Shown here one piece after another: positions 39,841-50,704 of a DNA stretch of 64,000 bases (position 1 is the stretch's first letter; every line of letters starts with the position of its first letter). The position numbers and the translations under genes are program-made. The DNA is from Heterodera schachtii (Eukaryota; Nematoda; Chromadorea; Rhabditida; Heteroderidae), in contig SIJG01000052.1 of the NCBI GenBank assembly GCA_023374025.1, positions 914,791 to 978,790 of the forward strand. The letters are read 5' to 3'. The notes beneath the pieces were generated by a model that was given only the letters and a program-made list of their open reading frames with translations, did no database searches and had not been told where the DNA came from.

Positions 39841-40348
39841 GGGTCGTTCCACAAAAAAGCTCAGTATTGATAAAATTAAATAAATAAATTTAATTATTCA
39901 ATTCACAAAACACGGTGCCGTCCGGTCAACACTAATGTACGGCGGGACGCGTCATTTTCAAATTTTTCAATTTTCACATTACTTCTCGCCAATTTTCTCC
40001 ATTTGTTGTAGACATAGCCGAACGCCATTGATATCGTTTTGTAGAGCTCATCGAGCTTTACACAAAAGCCGCTGGTACCGGCAAGCTTAGCTTGGGTTGG
40101 CCATCGACAGGATCGGGGCGAGGCTAAGAGTCCTCCGGCAGATGTTCCCGACCCATGACGGGCTCCAAGTGAATGGATTAAGAACCGGGCCCGGCCTGGG
40201 AGATAGCCCTTGAAAAACTGAACAAAAAATTGTTATTAACCGGGCCGGTCCGGGTACCGGATCAGGCACTTTTGGTGCCCCGAAAGTGGTGCGATCGGCT
40301 TCTGGAAAATGACCAATCAATCACTGAGTTTTTTTTTTGGAACGACTC
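39841..40348. mobile_element. Inverted-repeat DNA element with CCGGGCCCGG interior
   Basis: Left end GGGTCGTTCCACAAAAAAGC plus TCAGT, right end (complement) GAGTCGTTCCAAAAAAAAAA plus CTCAGTG. The two arms align over about 26 bp with few changes. The GC-rich interior contains ACCGGGCCCGG and AACCGGGCCGGTCCGGGTAC words. No target duplication was resolved. The 77-codon frame on the - strand (40087-40320) is low-complexity and proline-rich because of these words. Confidence 0.65.
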
Positions 40349-43300
40349 ACCACGTTTTTACAGACCTTTAATGAAAGAAAAAAAAATGGCAAATGAATTA
40401 TTAATATAAGTTAAATGAAATTTTCAAGGCAAAGCCAAATTTAGAATTCAAAAAATGAAAATAGCACTTATTTTCAATATGAATAAGCCATATAAAATAG
40501 ATAAGAATAATAAAGTACAAGCATAAAGAAATCTAACAATTCTGTATTTATTAGTTCGTCTATTTTTCTTTCATATATTTTGTGTTAAAAGTTAAGGACA
40601 TAATTTAAAGGAAAATAAAAATGAATGCTTTTAATACAAAAATATTTTAAAGAAATAAACTTGTTTAAAAAAGCAAACCTTCAAATTTTATGTAATTCTA
40701 AAAAAGAATGATCAGTGAATTTAAACAAAAAATATATAAAAATATTTTCATTTGGCAAATTTATAAAGTATTTTCAAACAAAAATAAATATAAACCTATG
40801 AATTTATTGGACAAAATCAGTTAAAAAATCTGGCAAATTTTTCAATTCAATTTTTCACCGCCGGCGCCCCATCACTTATCAAATTTTTTAAAATGCGAAA
40901 AAAAAGAAAACCAGATTTTTGTTTTGCGGATTGTTACCCACAAAGTTTCAAAAAAGTGTAAACTAATCAAATTTTATTTTATTTTAAAAAATATTTTAAA
41001 AAACTTAAAAACAAATCTCTTTAATTGCAATTTGATCAAAATTAATTTGTGAAATTTTAATTGAACTAAAACTAAGTTGGACCGAGATTAAACATTAAAT
41101 GTTTTTAAAGCTATTTTGTAGTTATTAATTCCAAAAAATAAATCAATTATTATCACAAGAAAAGAAAATGAATTTTTAAATCCAAAGGCTTGATTTAAAT
41201 GGGTTAAAAAAGCTTTTAAAGAAAAAAAGCATTTCTACAATCTTTGGTGTTAAAGTTAATATCTATAAGACAATAAAATCGAATGAAAATAAAAAGCTTT
41301 ATAATAATTATTTAGAAAAATGTTAAAAATAATTATTTGCAGAAAATTATCTTTATATTTTTTTATTAAATCTAAATAACGCAAGTATAAAAAACAGGCG
41401 AGGAGTACAAATAGTGTAATTATCTTGACTTAATCAAAAACAGTAAATAAAGCATACTTTTAACTACATTAATTGCATAATATTTGTTAACAAAAAATGA
41501 ATAATTATATTTTTCATTTATTAAATGAAAATACCCGTTTATAGAAAAATAAATAAAATTTATATCGAAATGTAAAATTAAAAATGAAAAACTATCTATA
41601 AAAGTAATTAGTTGATAATTTATTAAACAAATCAAAAATTTAATGAATATATCAAACGATTTTATAACTTGGTTTTTCTATTTTATAATATTTGTTAAAA
41701 ATAAAATTTTCATTAACATATACATAAATAAAATATTGTTAAATAAAATTTTTGGAAGAAAAAAAATCATTTAAATGCTTTTTTCCCATTTATTCAAGTT
41801 TTGCAACTCATTTACATATGTCATAAAATTCTATTTTTTGATGATTTATTTTATTTTTGTAAATTATTTAAAATTCACTGAATTAATTTTTTAAATCTAA
41901 TAATAACAAATAAAAATGTTAATGTAAAAAATGAAGTAAAAAAAATAAATTGCAACACGAAAGAAACTATTTTTTGCAATTAATAAGAATGGAGCAAGGA
42001 AGGAAATCATATGTATGTTATGTGGCATGATTAATTGGAAAAATATTTTAAATAAAAATACAATCCAATTTATATAATAAAGCAAAGAATTGAAAAGAAA
42101 AAAAATAATCCGATAAATAATAATAACCAGTTTCTAATTTAATATAAAATATATTTATTCGGAAACAAGCAAAATGACTCAAATAATTATATAAAAAAAG
42201 CAAAACAATTAATTTATTTTAAAACTAATAAGTAGATCGAGGGTTTTAGTTATTTAATTATTTATGGCACACTGCATAATTAATCTGAAAAGCTATATAA
42301 AGTGAATGCAAAAATTTATTATTATTTAATTTAACAAAAATTAAATTTAAACAAAATTTTTATTTTTCTTTAAGGAAAATTAAATTATCTGTTGCAAAAT
42401 TAAAATTAATCAGCACTCTCAAAAATTTCAAGTCATTAAAATGCAATTAAATCAAGATGAATTTATTTATTGATAGTCCCTAATAATTCTCTATTTATGG
42501 TTAAAATTTCAAAAATTTCATCGAGTTTTAAAAAAGGTTCTGGTAAAAGATCGGGATAATTCGTATTTATGAATGTTTGCTTATTCCAATGTTTAAATTT
42601 ATTTTATTGAAAATTTTCAAAAGATTTTTAATGGACATTTTTTAAGAATCCAAATCAGATTCTTTTAAAAAAATAGAGAACGAAAAAACTGTAAATACTT
42701 AATAAATAAATGCTTTACTCAAATGAAGAAATAACATAAAACTACAGTTTTCAAAAGTTTACAAAAATTTTTGTATAAAGCTCTGAATTTTAAATTAATC
42801 AATTAATTCAGGAATAAAAATTGGACTTTATAATAAAAATTTGTGTTTACCACAAGAGAGGTAGCATTAATTGAGAGGGCAAAAATTAAAAAATTAATGA
42901 CAAAAACAAAAATAATAATAAAATAACAACTAAAATCAAAAAATATATATATATTAAATGTTTATAATAATTTTACATTATCATTAATATTCTTTATTTT
43001 AATTAAAAAGTAAAATATTATATTTCTAGTTTTAAGCATAATCACAGAAACAAAAAAGAAAATAGCATTTCGAATAATAATAAAATTTATTAAATGTAAA
43101 AGAGAATAGATGCTGTTATTTCGTAGAATCATAAAAAATCATTAAAACGACAATTTAATAAAAATAAAATTATTTTGTTATTATAGATTATAAGGCAAAC
43201 AAAGTGAACAAGTCTTTTAATTCTATATATATTTTTGAAATTAAAACTTTCAACTCCAAAATTATCTTATGAAAATAATTGAAATGATAATTTATAAATT

Positions 43301-43574
43301 TAATGAATTAAAAAACTTATCAAATGTAAGAAGTAATAAAAAAATGAAAAAAGCAAATAATAAAAAGCAATAAATTGAAGATAAGAAATTATTTTTATAA
43401 ATAGTTTCATTTAAAAGAAAAAGAAAGTGTAATTAATAAAATTAAAAAAAATAAGCTAATGAGAAAATAGTTAAATAAATTAAATCATTTCGTAAAATAT
43501 GTTTTTGTATTTAATTCTCAGAGTAATAAAAATAAAGAAATAATATTTTAAAAAATTAAATAATAAATCATTAA
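40349..43574. other. AT-rich intergenic desert
   Basis: No supportable gene. It contains old dispersed repeats at 41920-42085 (TTGCAACACGA, GGCATGATTAATT, AATATTTTA; copy at 39215-39345) and 42800-42930 (family B). Confidence 0.7.
42800..42930 (+). repeat. Dispersed repeat family B, copy 3
   Basis: Contains GACTTTATAATAAAAATTTG, GTTTACCACAAGAGAGGTAG and a following GGCAAAAATTAAAAAATTAATGA block, colinear with the right parts of 6840-7010 and 17740-17900. Confidence 0.55.
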
Positions 43575-43722
43575 TGCCGTTTGAGACTCTCGGTCTCGAG
43601 TCTCGGCTCGAGAAAAATCTCGGTTTTTTTTTGGTCACGGTCTCGAGTCTCGGTCTCGGGTTTTCAGTCTCGGTCTTTGAGACTTTCGAGACTCGAGACC
43701 GAGACTTTTTTACACCCCTAAT
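43575..43722. repeat. GTCTCGGTCTCGAG word island
   Basis: At least eight overlapping copies of TCTCGG, CTCGAG and GAGACCGAGAC in both orientations within 150 bp, ending CTTTTTTACACCCCTAATG. The complement of that end, AGGGGTGTAAAAAAG, resembles a hAT terminus. A smaller related cluster lies at 44500-44560. Confidence 0.5.
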
Positions 43723-43984
43723 GATTTGTTTTTTGTTAACTTAAAATTAATATATTTTGGGAAGTGTTTTCTTCTTTTTGTTTACTCATATACATAGGTG
43801 GTCCAGTGGATATTGTCCACTTGGTTTGGTTCCTTATTTTTGCGTTGGATCAGTTCATCTCCAAGTAGTTGTTTTCTTCTAATTTTTCAAAATGATTCCT
43901 TTTCCGATAGGAATTCAATCACAATTTTAACAAAAGCTTAAGATATTATCATTTTTTGACTAAAATCACTTAATAAATTGCACT

Positions 43985-44295
43985 AAAAATTCAAAACTTT
44001 CCCCGGCGGCGCCTATCGGCACCCATTTTTCAATGGAAAATTCAAATAAATTTAATATTCTGTTAGTGCTTTTTTAAATTTAATCAAGAATAAAAAATCC
44101 ATATTATGATAATTATGGTTTATTTAATATATAGGGCTAAAATTTGCATTTTTCACCCGGCGACGCCTAAACCATCAATTTTTTCTTAAAAAATTAGCTC
44201 AAAATGCCAAATTTGGTAAATTTTTTGGTGAAAATCTGTTAACAAATCACACTTAAATTTTCTAAATTTTCCTCGGCGGCGCCTTTCGGCACCGC
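43985..44295 (-). repeat. Dispersed GGCGCCGCCGGGGAAA motifs and repeat copy A'
   Basis: CCCCGGCGGCGCCTATCGGC (about 44000) and CCTCGGCGGCGCCTTTCGGC (about 44273) are two copies of a GC-rich motif that also occurs at 10730-10760, 47155-47175 and 49220-49235. Between them, GCTAAAATTTGCATTTTTCA and CCCGGCGACGCC are the inverted partner of the repeat at 120-330. Confidence 0.6.
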
Positions 44296-45019
44296 CGGAC
44301 CCTATTACCGAAAAGTTATTTGAAAAAAGTACGCCACAAAAAAATGATGTAAAAAAGTTTCATATGAAAAGGAAAAAAAGACGATAGCTTAAATAAGGAA
44401 AAAAGACAAAAAATGTTTGAAAAATTCTAAAGATTGGTTTTTTAAATTTCTTTTATGGTTTAATCGATTTTGAAGTGAACAAGAAAATTTTTCGGAAAAA
44501 GTCTCAGTCTCGGGCCTCGACTCGAGAAAAGTCTTGGGTTTTTTGAGTCTCGGTATTTCCCGGGGAGGGGGGGGGGGGGGGGGGGGGGGTACCGTACTTT
44601 TCAAATACATACATCAGAAAAAGAGGGCGGGCAAAGGAGGGGGGGGGGGGGGGCACAAATAATCAATTCATTCATTCTTCTTTTGGTTGATGAAGTGCAA
44701 TTATGTGTTCTTTGAGGTCCTATTTAAATATTGGAATGACCCCAAAATGACTTCTCACTTCGCTCATCACTGATGATTACATAAGTGCTTTGCTATGTAT
44801 GTTTGCCCCCCCCCCCCTTCTTCACTCAAATATTCATTTCCATTCCATGCCTTTTTTCATTTTTCAAATTTTTTGTTCTTTTGTGAGATCTCTTCCACCC
44901 ATTAGAAATAAAAAACTTTATTTGAGAAAAGTTTTTTCTTTGCTAAACCTGAGCATACTTAAAACTCTCTGTGTGTAATAGAACCTGTCGTGGGACAGAA
45001 TATCGCAACGGGATTTGGC
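44296..45019. other. Intergenic stretch with long G and C runs
   Basis: No supportable gene. It holds an uninterrupted run of about 23 G at 44567-44589, about 15 G at 44639-44653 and 12 C at 44806-44817. Open frames here are produced by the homopolymers. Confidence 0.7.
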
Positions 45020-45511
45020 TCTATTGCACTTTATGAGTCCAATTCACTATCCGCATGCATTTCTTGACCATAACTTTGTTCATATGCGAACAAGTCCTAA
45101 TTTTTTTTTAGATACACGGAAACGAACTAAATGTCAATAGTACTCCAAAAAAAAATCTTTTTAAACCATTTTAGAAAAAAAATTGAAAATTTAAAAATTT
45201 GAATTTTCGACTTTTTGTTCGAATTCGGGTTCTAGGTTCGAAATTTGGCGGAATGGATGTCAGATTCGTGATCAGCGACCCGAAAAAACCTCTAGAAACT
45301 TGTTTTGAACGAATTTTTAAATTTAGAAAATTTCCGCGAAAAAATAGGGGCTACCATCTTAACTATTACCGATATGATTATTTAAGTATTACCTTATTTT
45401 GACTTTGTGCTTTTGAATGATATTACAAAATTAGGACTTGTTCGAACATGAACAAAGTTATGGTGGATACATTCATGAGGGTAGTGAATTGGACTCATAA
45501 AGTGCAATAGA
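45020..45511. mobile_element. Inverted-repeat element carrying the GATCACGAAT core
   Basis: The left arm TCTATTGCACTTTATGAGTC ... CATAACTTTGTTCATATGCG ... AACAAGTCCTAATTTT is mirrored by the right arm (complement TCTATTGCACTTTATGAGTC ... CATAACTTTGTTCATGTTCG) over about 85 bp. The centre has one reverse-oriented copy of the core (45210-45288). I could not fix a target duplication. The 67-codon frame inside (45199-45402) overlaps the core repeat and is not a gene. Confidence 0.75.
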
Positions 45512-45600
45512 ACCCGGGACTTTGCTTAATCCGGGCCAAGATCCCATCACAAAAAACCTGGATTGCTTGGAAAGGTTCAATAATCCGAAAAATCTCATAT

Positions 45601-45614
45601 TTCTTCCTTTTTAG
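45601..45614 (+). promoter_or_regulatory. Candidate trans-splice or 5' UTR acceptor of the Pmp3-like gene
   Basis: TTCTTCCTTTTTAG, 60 bp upstream of the start codon, matches a nematode 3' splice acceptor with no upstream coding exon in view. It could accept a spliced leader. Inference only. Confidence 0.35.
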
Positions 45615-45674
45615 CCTTTCTTTTTTCACTTTCCATTGACTGTGCTTTTTCGTCTTCAATTTTCTTCATCCAAA

Positions 45675-46995
45675 ATGGCGGAGGAAACCAGCAAAACCAG
45701 TGAAAACATCGTCGAGGACAACGGCATCAAAGTGCTCGACTCTTTGTTTGCCGCCGTCGCCCACGCCTCAAAATGTTTGGCGTTCGCTGCCGGCACGCCC
45801 AACTTCTGCTTGGCCACGCCCGCCTTTCTGGCTTTCATGGTACGGCCTTTTTCGGACGATTCCTCAATTTTTGGGCGAGGATGGTCAGTAAATAAAATGG
45901 TGTTTTCCGTAATTTACAAACATTTCCTCTCACTTTTTTTGGGTTGGCAAATAAAATGCCATCATTTCGCTGTGGATTTAGGCGCTAGGATTTCTATAAA
46001 TTGTAACCTTTGCACGTGCGCATCATAAATTAACACCACAAACTGCGGTCAAATTTACTCTTGCAAAAAATGTTGGCAAATTCGGCGGTTGCGGCCGAAC
46101 TTTTTTTTTGTCGGTTGAGTAAGCCAAAAAATGGACCATTGTTTTTGTTTTGGCTTCTGTTTAAACCGAAAATAACACACCAATTTTAAAAATCAAATAA
46201 ATCTTCGGAATGAATTTCCCCATTTTCCCAAAATTTTCCGTTAAATCGAAAATAAACTTTGTTTTTCTATTTTAGATTTGGTGCTGTTTCCTCATGCCGG
46301 TAATGGTCAAATAGGGCAGATGGTTTCATTTGAATTAACTGAAATGCGTTTTGTTTCAGCCGGTCGCTGTGGTGTTCCGTAGCTACCGCCGCGACGGCAA
46401 CGCGTTCACTGTGCAGGCGGCGTACAACGTCATTCTGTGGTGAGGGGAGGGGGGGGGGGGGGTCAACTTCATCTGAGCAAAGTGTACACTGCCATAAGTT
46501 ATATTAATTTGCTATCTATCGAAAACTATGTTTTTTTTAAATTTTAAAATTAAATTAAAAAATAAAAAGATGATGACTTCTTAAATTTTGTCCGAGGAGA
46601 ATAGCGTCGACGGAGGCACAAAAAATGAAAATTTGCATTAGTAAATTTTTCAGTAACTTTTAACTTGGATGAAAAGAACGGAAAACCAAAGCCTCCTTCT
46701 CCCCCAAAAAAGTCAAAAATTCATTAAATTCCCTTCGCAACTTCGGCCCTCCCTTGCCCTTCCAATGATTTGTACATAGAAAAAGGGCCATCGCCCGGGG
46801 AAAATTTAATGCCATTGTATAAAAATGTGTCGGTCCATCGGTGGCACATATTTTTATATGAATTTCTCAGAATTGTTTTTTTTTGTTTATTTCCCATTTT
46901 GCTGCAGCTTCTTCCTCTGGGTGCCCGGCATGCTGCACGCCCTTTGGTTCATAGGTGAACAAGGGGTGCGCCGGCGCACCCCCCCCTCGTCGTAA
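45675..46995 (+). CDS. Pmp3/UPF0057-like small membrane protein, last exon interrupted by a hAT element
   Basis: Four exons fit: 45675-45839, 46276-46299, 46360-46439 and 46908 onward, with GT...AG introns of 436, 60 and 468 bp and consistent phases. The product has a hydrophilic N-terminus of about 30 residues. Two hydrophobic segments follow (CLATPAFLAFM with IWCCFLMPPVAVVF, and YNVILWCFFLWVPGMLHALW), separated by a short polar loop. The PPVAVVF and NVIL...W.PG..HALW pattern matches the Pmp3/UPF0057 family of small plasma-membrane proteolipids. Exon 2 is only 24 nt. A hAT transposon begins at 46950, within the codons after HALW. Unspliced reading runs into it and stops at 46993-46995 (118 residues). 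If 46955-49329 is spliced out, the frame continues into 49330-49415 (133 residues). The original end lies beyond the transposon. Family call moderately sure, exon model good, current C-terminus uncertain. Confidence 0.78.
46942..46949 (+). repeat. Left target-site duplication of the hAT element
   Basis: CTTTGGTT, repeated exactly at 49335-49342. It lies in the coding sequence for the ALW segment of the Pmp3-like protein. Confidence 0.9.
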
Positions 46996-49334
46996 GAGGC
47001 CTGGCGCACCCCCCCCTCGTTCGTCGTAAGGGGGGCGGCTGTAAAGGGGGGGGGGGGGGTCGTCGTGGGGGGAGGGAGGGGGTCGTAACGAAGGAGGAAA
47101 ATTTTAAATTTGCACAATTTTCTTAACGAAATCAATACAAAACTCAAAAATTTTTCCCGGCGGCGTCTATCGGCAAGTAAAAATTACTTTATTTTATCAA
47201 ATAAAAATACGGTATATAGCTTTTCGTTCTGGATCCTTAAAATGTGCATCTTTTCTAGTCGTTTTTTGAAAACCCTCCATATCAATTTGTTCTGCTCTAG
47301 CTTCATCGATTAATAAAGGCTCATCATCGTTTAAATTTTCATTTGAATACCCATGTGTACGCATTAGACTATCACTAGCATAGTGCCCCTCCTCTAGCAA
47401 CCATCGTTCTTTAAACGATTGCATTGATATTTGCTCTACTGGCGGTCCATTCAATCTTATTCGAAGCTTTGCATCAAGATTTTCAGCTGTAATACTTGCG
47501 GACCTATGCAAAGCAAAAATGTTCCTACTAAAAATTTTTTATTACCTTTTGCCACGCAAATAAAAGAGAACTGAAAACGCCCTTTCAGCATCCGCTGACC
47601 CAATGCCAAGAACAAGTAAATGATGTAAAAAATTCTTTAATTCCTCTCCAAAATTTTCGCCCAATCTTTCCATTACTATTTTCCAAAACCTTTGTGGTGT
47701 TAATTTATTTTTCAAACCGCAAATTTGATTGTCATTTAAAATATGGGCCAAAACATTAGAAAATTCTTGAAAAGCTGAATGTTCGTCATAATTAAAATAA
47801 GTTGCTATTTTTTTAATTTTATTCGCATAATGATTTATTTCATCTGCCTTAGTTGGTAAATTGCTTGGGTCAAAAATGTCAATATCAGTCATAATATTTC
47901 CAATAGGAAAATAGTTTTTAATTTCTTGGACAACACTATCAATCAAATTTTCTCTTAGTTTTTTATTAAACTCTGGGATTGGTGGGGATATTCCAGCAAC
48001 AATGTTTGCTTCGGAAGATCTTGTGCTAATTTGTTTTTGCAACAAATATTCTGCGTTACTATATTTTCTACCATCCACTGCACAGACAAAGTCTGCCTTA
48101 TAATCCGATGCAGAATTTCCAAGCATAAACATGCGCAAAACATGTGAATAACTATTTATATTGTCCATTATATTTCGCTGTTGGCATGGATTTTGCGGCA
48201 CTGCTCTGTCAGCAATTATGCATGTTAAAGATTCAAAAAATTTGTCCATAAAAGGGCCATTTTCTTGTTTAAGCGATTCGAGCCCAGCAATTAGATTATT
48301 TATTTTAATACCATTTCCAATCAAAGTTGCACTGCTTACTTGAAAATCTTTGCTTGCTCGATTAATCACTTCCAGGATATCAGCAATAAACGAGACCAAT
48401 GCGTAAAAAGACATATGTGATAAAGAAATAAAGTAACTATGTGCTCGAATTCTTTGTTCATTATCAAATTCTTTAAATTGGACGCTTATGTGTTGAAACA
48501 ATTCGTGCAAAACTGGCCATAATCTAATAAGTGTTTTAATTGCTTCCAATTCCGATGCAGCCCATCTGACAGTAAAAAGATTTTTTATTTCTAAAAATTT
48601 TTGCCCTCTGCTTTCGCATAGTTCCATCAACATTGATTTTCGCTTAGTTCCTTAGATAGAAAAAAATAAGCAAATTTTAGCGTTTTTATACCTTTATTTG
48701 TAAAATATCCAAAAATGTTATTCAAATGTTCTTCGACAAAGGCCACGGTATTGGTATTTCTTAAACCTTTAACTAGGCTGAGTTGCAAACGATGCGCAAA
48801 ACAGTGTATTCCCGTTAATTTCTTATCATGATTTATAAATCTTTGCAAATGGCCAAATAATCCGTTTCGAATTCCTCTCATTACAGACGCACCATCACTA
48901 ATAAAACAATATAACTTTTGTTTTATTAATTCAGTTATTCCATCTTTTTCAAAATGCGTGCCATCGTTGTCGGAGTGTTCATCGGTTAATTTGGCTGCGC
49001 CTCCGTTGTCAGTGTGTTCATCATCGAGGACTTTGGTTGTGCCGAGGATGGCGGAGTGTTCATTTGTTTTTGATGAATAATTTTTTGTGCACATTGGATT
49101 GATCGGGCAAAATTTTTGTTTATTATATTGCATAAAAAGTGACGAATCGACGCGGAAAATTTATTTGGAAAATAATGCGCCGCAAAAAAAAATCTGAATA
49201 GCAAAACAAAAAAAAAAGGTCGTCGCCGGGGAAAATTGGGGGCCTTCGTACGAAAAATTGGTCCTGGCGCACCCCCCCTGCGCCAATCGTCCGTCGTATG
49301 GGCCTCGCCCTGGCGCACCCCTTGTTCAGGTATG
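46950..49334. mobile_element. hAT transposon, 2385 bp, 8-bp TSD, inserted in a coding exon
   Basis: The terminal inverted repeats span 23 bp. Left begins CATAGGTGAACAAGGGGTGC and right (complement) begins CATACCTGAACAAGGGGTGC, with two mismatches. They are flanked by perfect octamers CTTTGGTT at 46942-46949 and 49335-49342. Subterminal regions contain repeated GGCGCACCCC and TCGTCGTA words and long G/C runs. The single gene is a hAT transposase on the opposite strand to the host gene. The left end supplies a good splice donor (ATAG|GTGAAC) and the right end a good acceptor (TTGTTCAG|G). Confidence 0.93.
47197..49133 (-). CDS. hAT-family transposase, lacking the N-terminal part
   Basis: Three exons fit on the - strand: 49133-48692, 48650-47546 and 47503-47197, separated by introns of 41 and 42 bp with GT...AG ends that restore frame. 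Visible hAT features are CFISDGASVMRG (second catalytic Asp), HCFAHRLQLSL (conserved C-x-x-H), FTVRWAAS, and the C-terminal dimerisation block GSADAERAFSVLFYLRGK with the catalytic Glu, followed across the intron by ITAENLDAKLRIRLNGPP. The BED zinc finger and the region with the first catalytic Asp are absent, and only about 200 bp remain between the start and the element end, so it is 5'-truncated and probably inactive. Residues about 25-60 repeat a DEH(T/S)DN(G/D)G motif coming from a short tandem repeat at 48960-49060. The KIAA1586/ZMYM-like hAT group is the closest resemblance I recognise. Confidence 0.85.
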
Positions 49335-49415
49335 CTTTGGTTCTGTTTCGGTGAGACGGTGTGTATGCTTCGTCGCCGCGTGCCGCCAGCGGACGACGCA
49401 CAGAAAAACGAATAA
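49335..49415 (+). pseudogene. Displaced original 3' coding end of the Pmp3-like gene
   Basis: After the right target duplication, the frame that reads CTT TGG TTC (the same codons as the left duplication) continues for 26 codons to a TAA at 49413-49415. The residues are basic and polar (…MLRRRVPPADDAQKN…). Joining left and right flanks at the duplication gives an uninterrupted 127-residue ancestral frame. If the hAT is spliced at its own edge sites, this segment is still in frame and is a real exon (49330-49415). Confidence 0.7.
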
Positions 49416-50220
49416 GGGAAAAGCATCGAAGGATGACAGAGAGAGACATAACCGCACCGATTAGACACTAATTAGACGATAATTTATATGTTTTAATTGT
49501 TTTTCTTAGATTTATAGGGTTAATTTGAGGTGCATAAAAATACTCGCATGGGTGTTGGTTTGATGTGGTCAGCTTTTATGTTTGCCCCCCCCCTCCCCAT
49601 TCGAAATTTTTTGTTTTCAAAAGTAATGAAAACATGTCTCATGGGTTTTCGGGATCACGAATCCGGCATCCATTTTGACCAATTCCGGACCCGAATTCGA
49701 ACAAAAAGTCGAAAGATGGGGGGGGGGGACAAATCAATGTATTACCAAAAATTTCTTTAAATTTTTTAATTTAATAATGTTTGCAAAAAAGTAACGTTCC
49801 TGCCTCAACCATTCATTTATATTTGTATATTAAAATTTTTTAATTTCATCAACAATAAGTAAATTGAGAATCCAAACACTGACCATACTGTCCCCGGCAA
49901 ACAGCGACCTCGACATTTCGCACGGCCCTACCCGAAAATACAATTTTGTTGTTAATTAATTTTCAAAACTTTTGATCTTATTTTTTGGGTGTTTAAATTT
50001 GTTGACTTATTTTTAAAATTCATGATTGTATGGACACTCACTCACTATCATGATTGTATGGACACTCACTCACTATATAAAATTTAAAATGTTGAAAACC
50101 AATCAAAAATGAAAGTGAAATTAAAAAGTTTTGTTTTGTAATTTGTAGCATTTTTATGGGCTATCCAGTAGCACCATTCATTATTTTGTAGATGCTCTTT
50201 GGGTATAGTACGGATGGTAC
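49416..50220. other. Intergenic stretch
   Basis: No supportable gene. It contains a copy of the dispersed core at 49647-49716 (GATCACGAATCCGGCATCCA ... GAACAAAAAGTCGAAAG) and a 28-bp tandem duplication at 50021-50076 (CATGATTGTATGGACACTCA ...). Confidence 0.65.
49647..49716 (+). repeat. Dispersed GATCACGAAT core, well-preserved copy
   Basis: TTTTCGGGATCACGAATCCG, CATTTTGACCAATTCCGGAC and CCGAATTCGAACAAAAAGTC occur in order. This copy serves well as a query for the family; others lie at 9044-9095, 10221-10295, 38972-39085, 45210-45288, 51111-51165, 61453-61532 and 61688-61761. Confidence 0.8.
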
Positions 50221-50704
50221 CCCCCGTGCCAGATGTTTTCGACAGTGATTGGTTTCGACAGTACCTTATTTATTGTACATATGAATTAATATTAATATAC
50301 AACTTACATATATAAATTTTATAATTATAGTAAAGAATAAATAAAACTTGTATAAGATTATTTTTGTCAAAAGATGTATCGCTTTCCTTTTTTCTATACA
50401 AATATCTCCTGCTGGACTGTTGTCAAGAATACAACAAATTTCTTAGATAAGATTCTGTAATTGTGTGGGAAAATCTGCTTAATAATGCCGCATTTGAGTG
50501 CCAAGATACAATCTACATGCTCTTATAGCACAATTCGAAAATCGCAATCCCTCTTAAATTTATAAGAGCATGTGCTTATCATTTTAATTTTCAGCATTTA
50601 ACAAGACTTGTACCAGAGAACTAGGTTTTTAAAAAATAAACTTTACTGTCGAAACCAATACTGTCGAGATCACCACTGTCGAAAACTAACAGCACCGTCC
50701 CCCC
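50221..50704. mobile_element. Inverted-repeat element with TTTCGACAGT words
   Basis: Left arm: CCCCCCGTGCCAGATG then TTTTCGACAGTG and GGTTTCGACAGTA. Right arm: TACTGTCGAAACC, TACTGTCGAGA, CACTGTCGAAAAC, then GCACCGTCCCCCC. The arms are complementary in order. Probably a non-autonomous DNA transposon with subterminal word repeats; the exact ends and target duplication are not resolved. Confidence 0.65.

Noticed and set aside
40087..40320. Proline-rich 77-codon frame on the - strand
   Set aside because: It is produced by CCGGG words inside an inverted-repeat element.
47528..47545. An 18-nt intron in the hAT transposase (GTAATA...TTTTAG)
   Set aside because: A 42-nt intron (47504-47545) matches the size of the other intron and gives a better fit to the hAT dimerisation region.
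49258..49464. 68-codon + frame crossing the right end of the hAT element
   Set aside because: It is a different frame from the displaced Pmp3-like end and depends on hAT terminal sequence.
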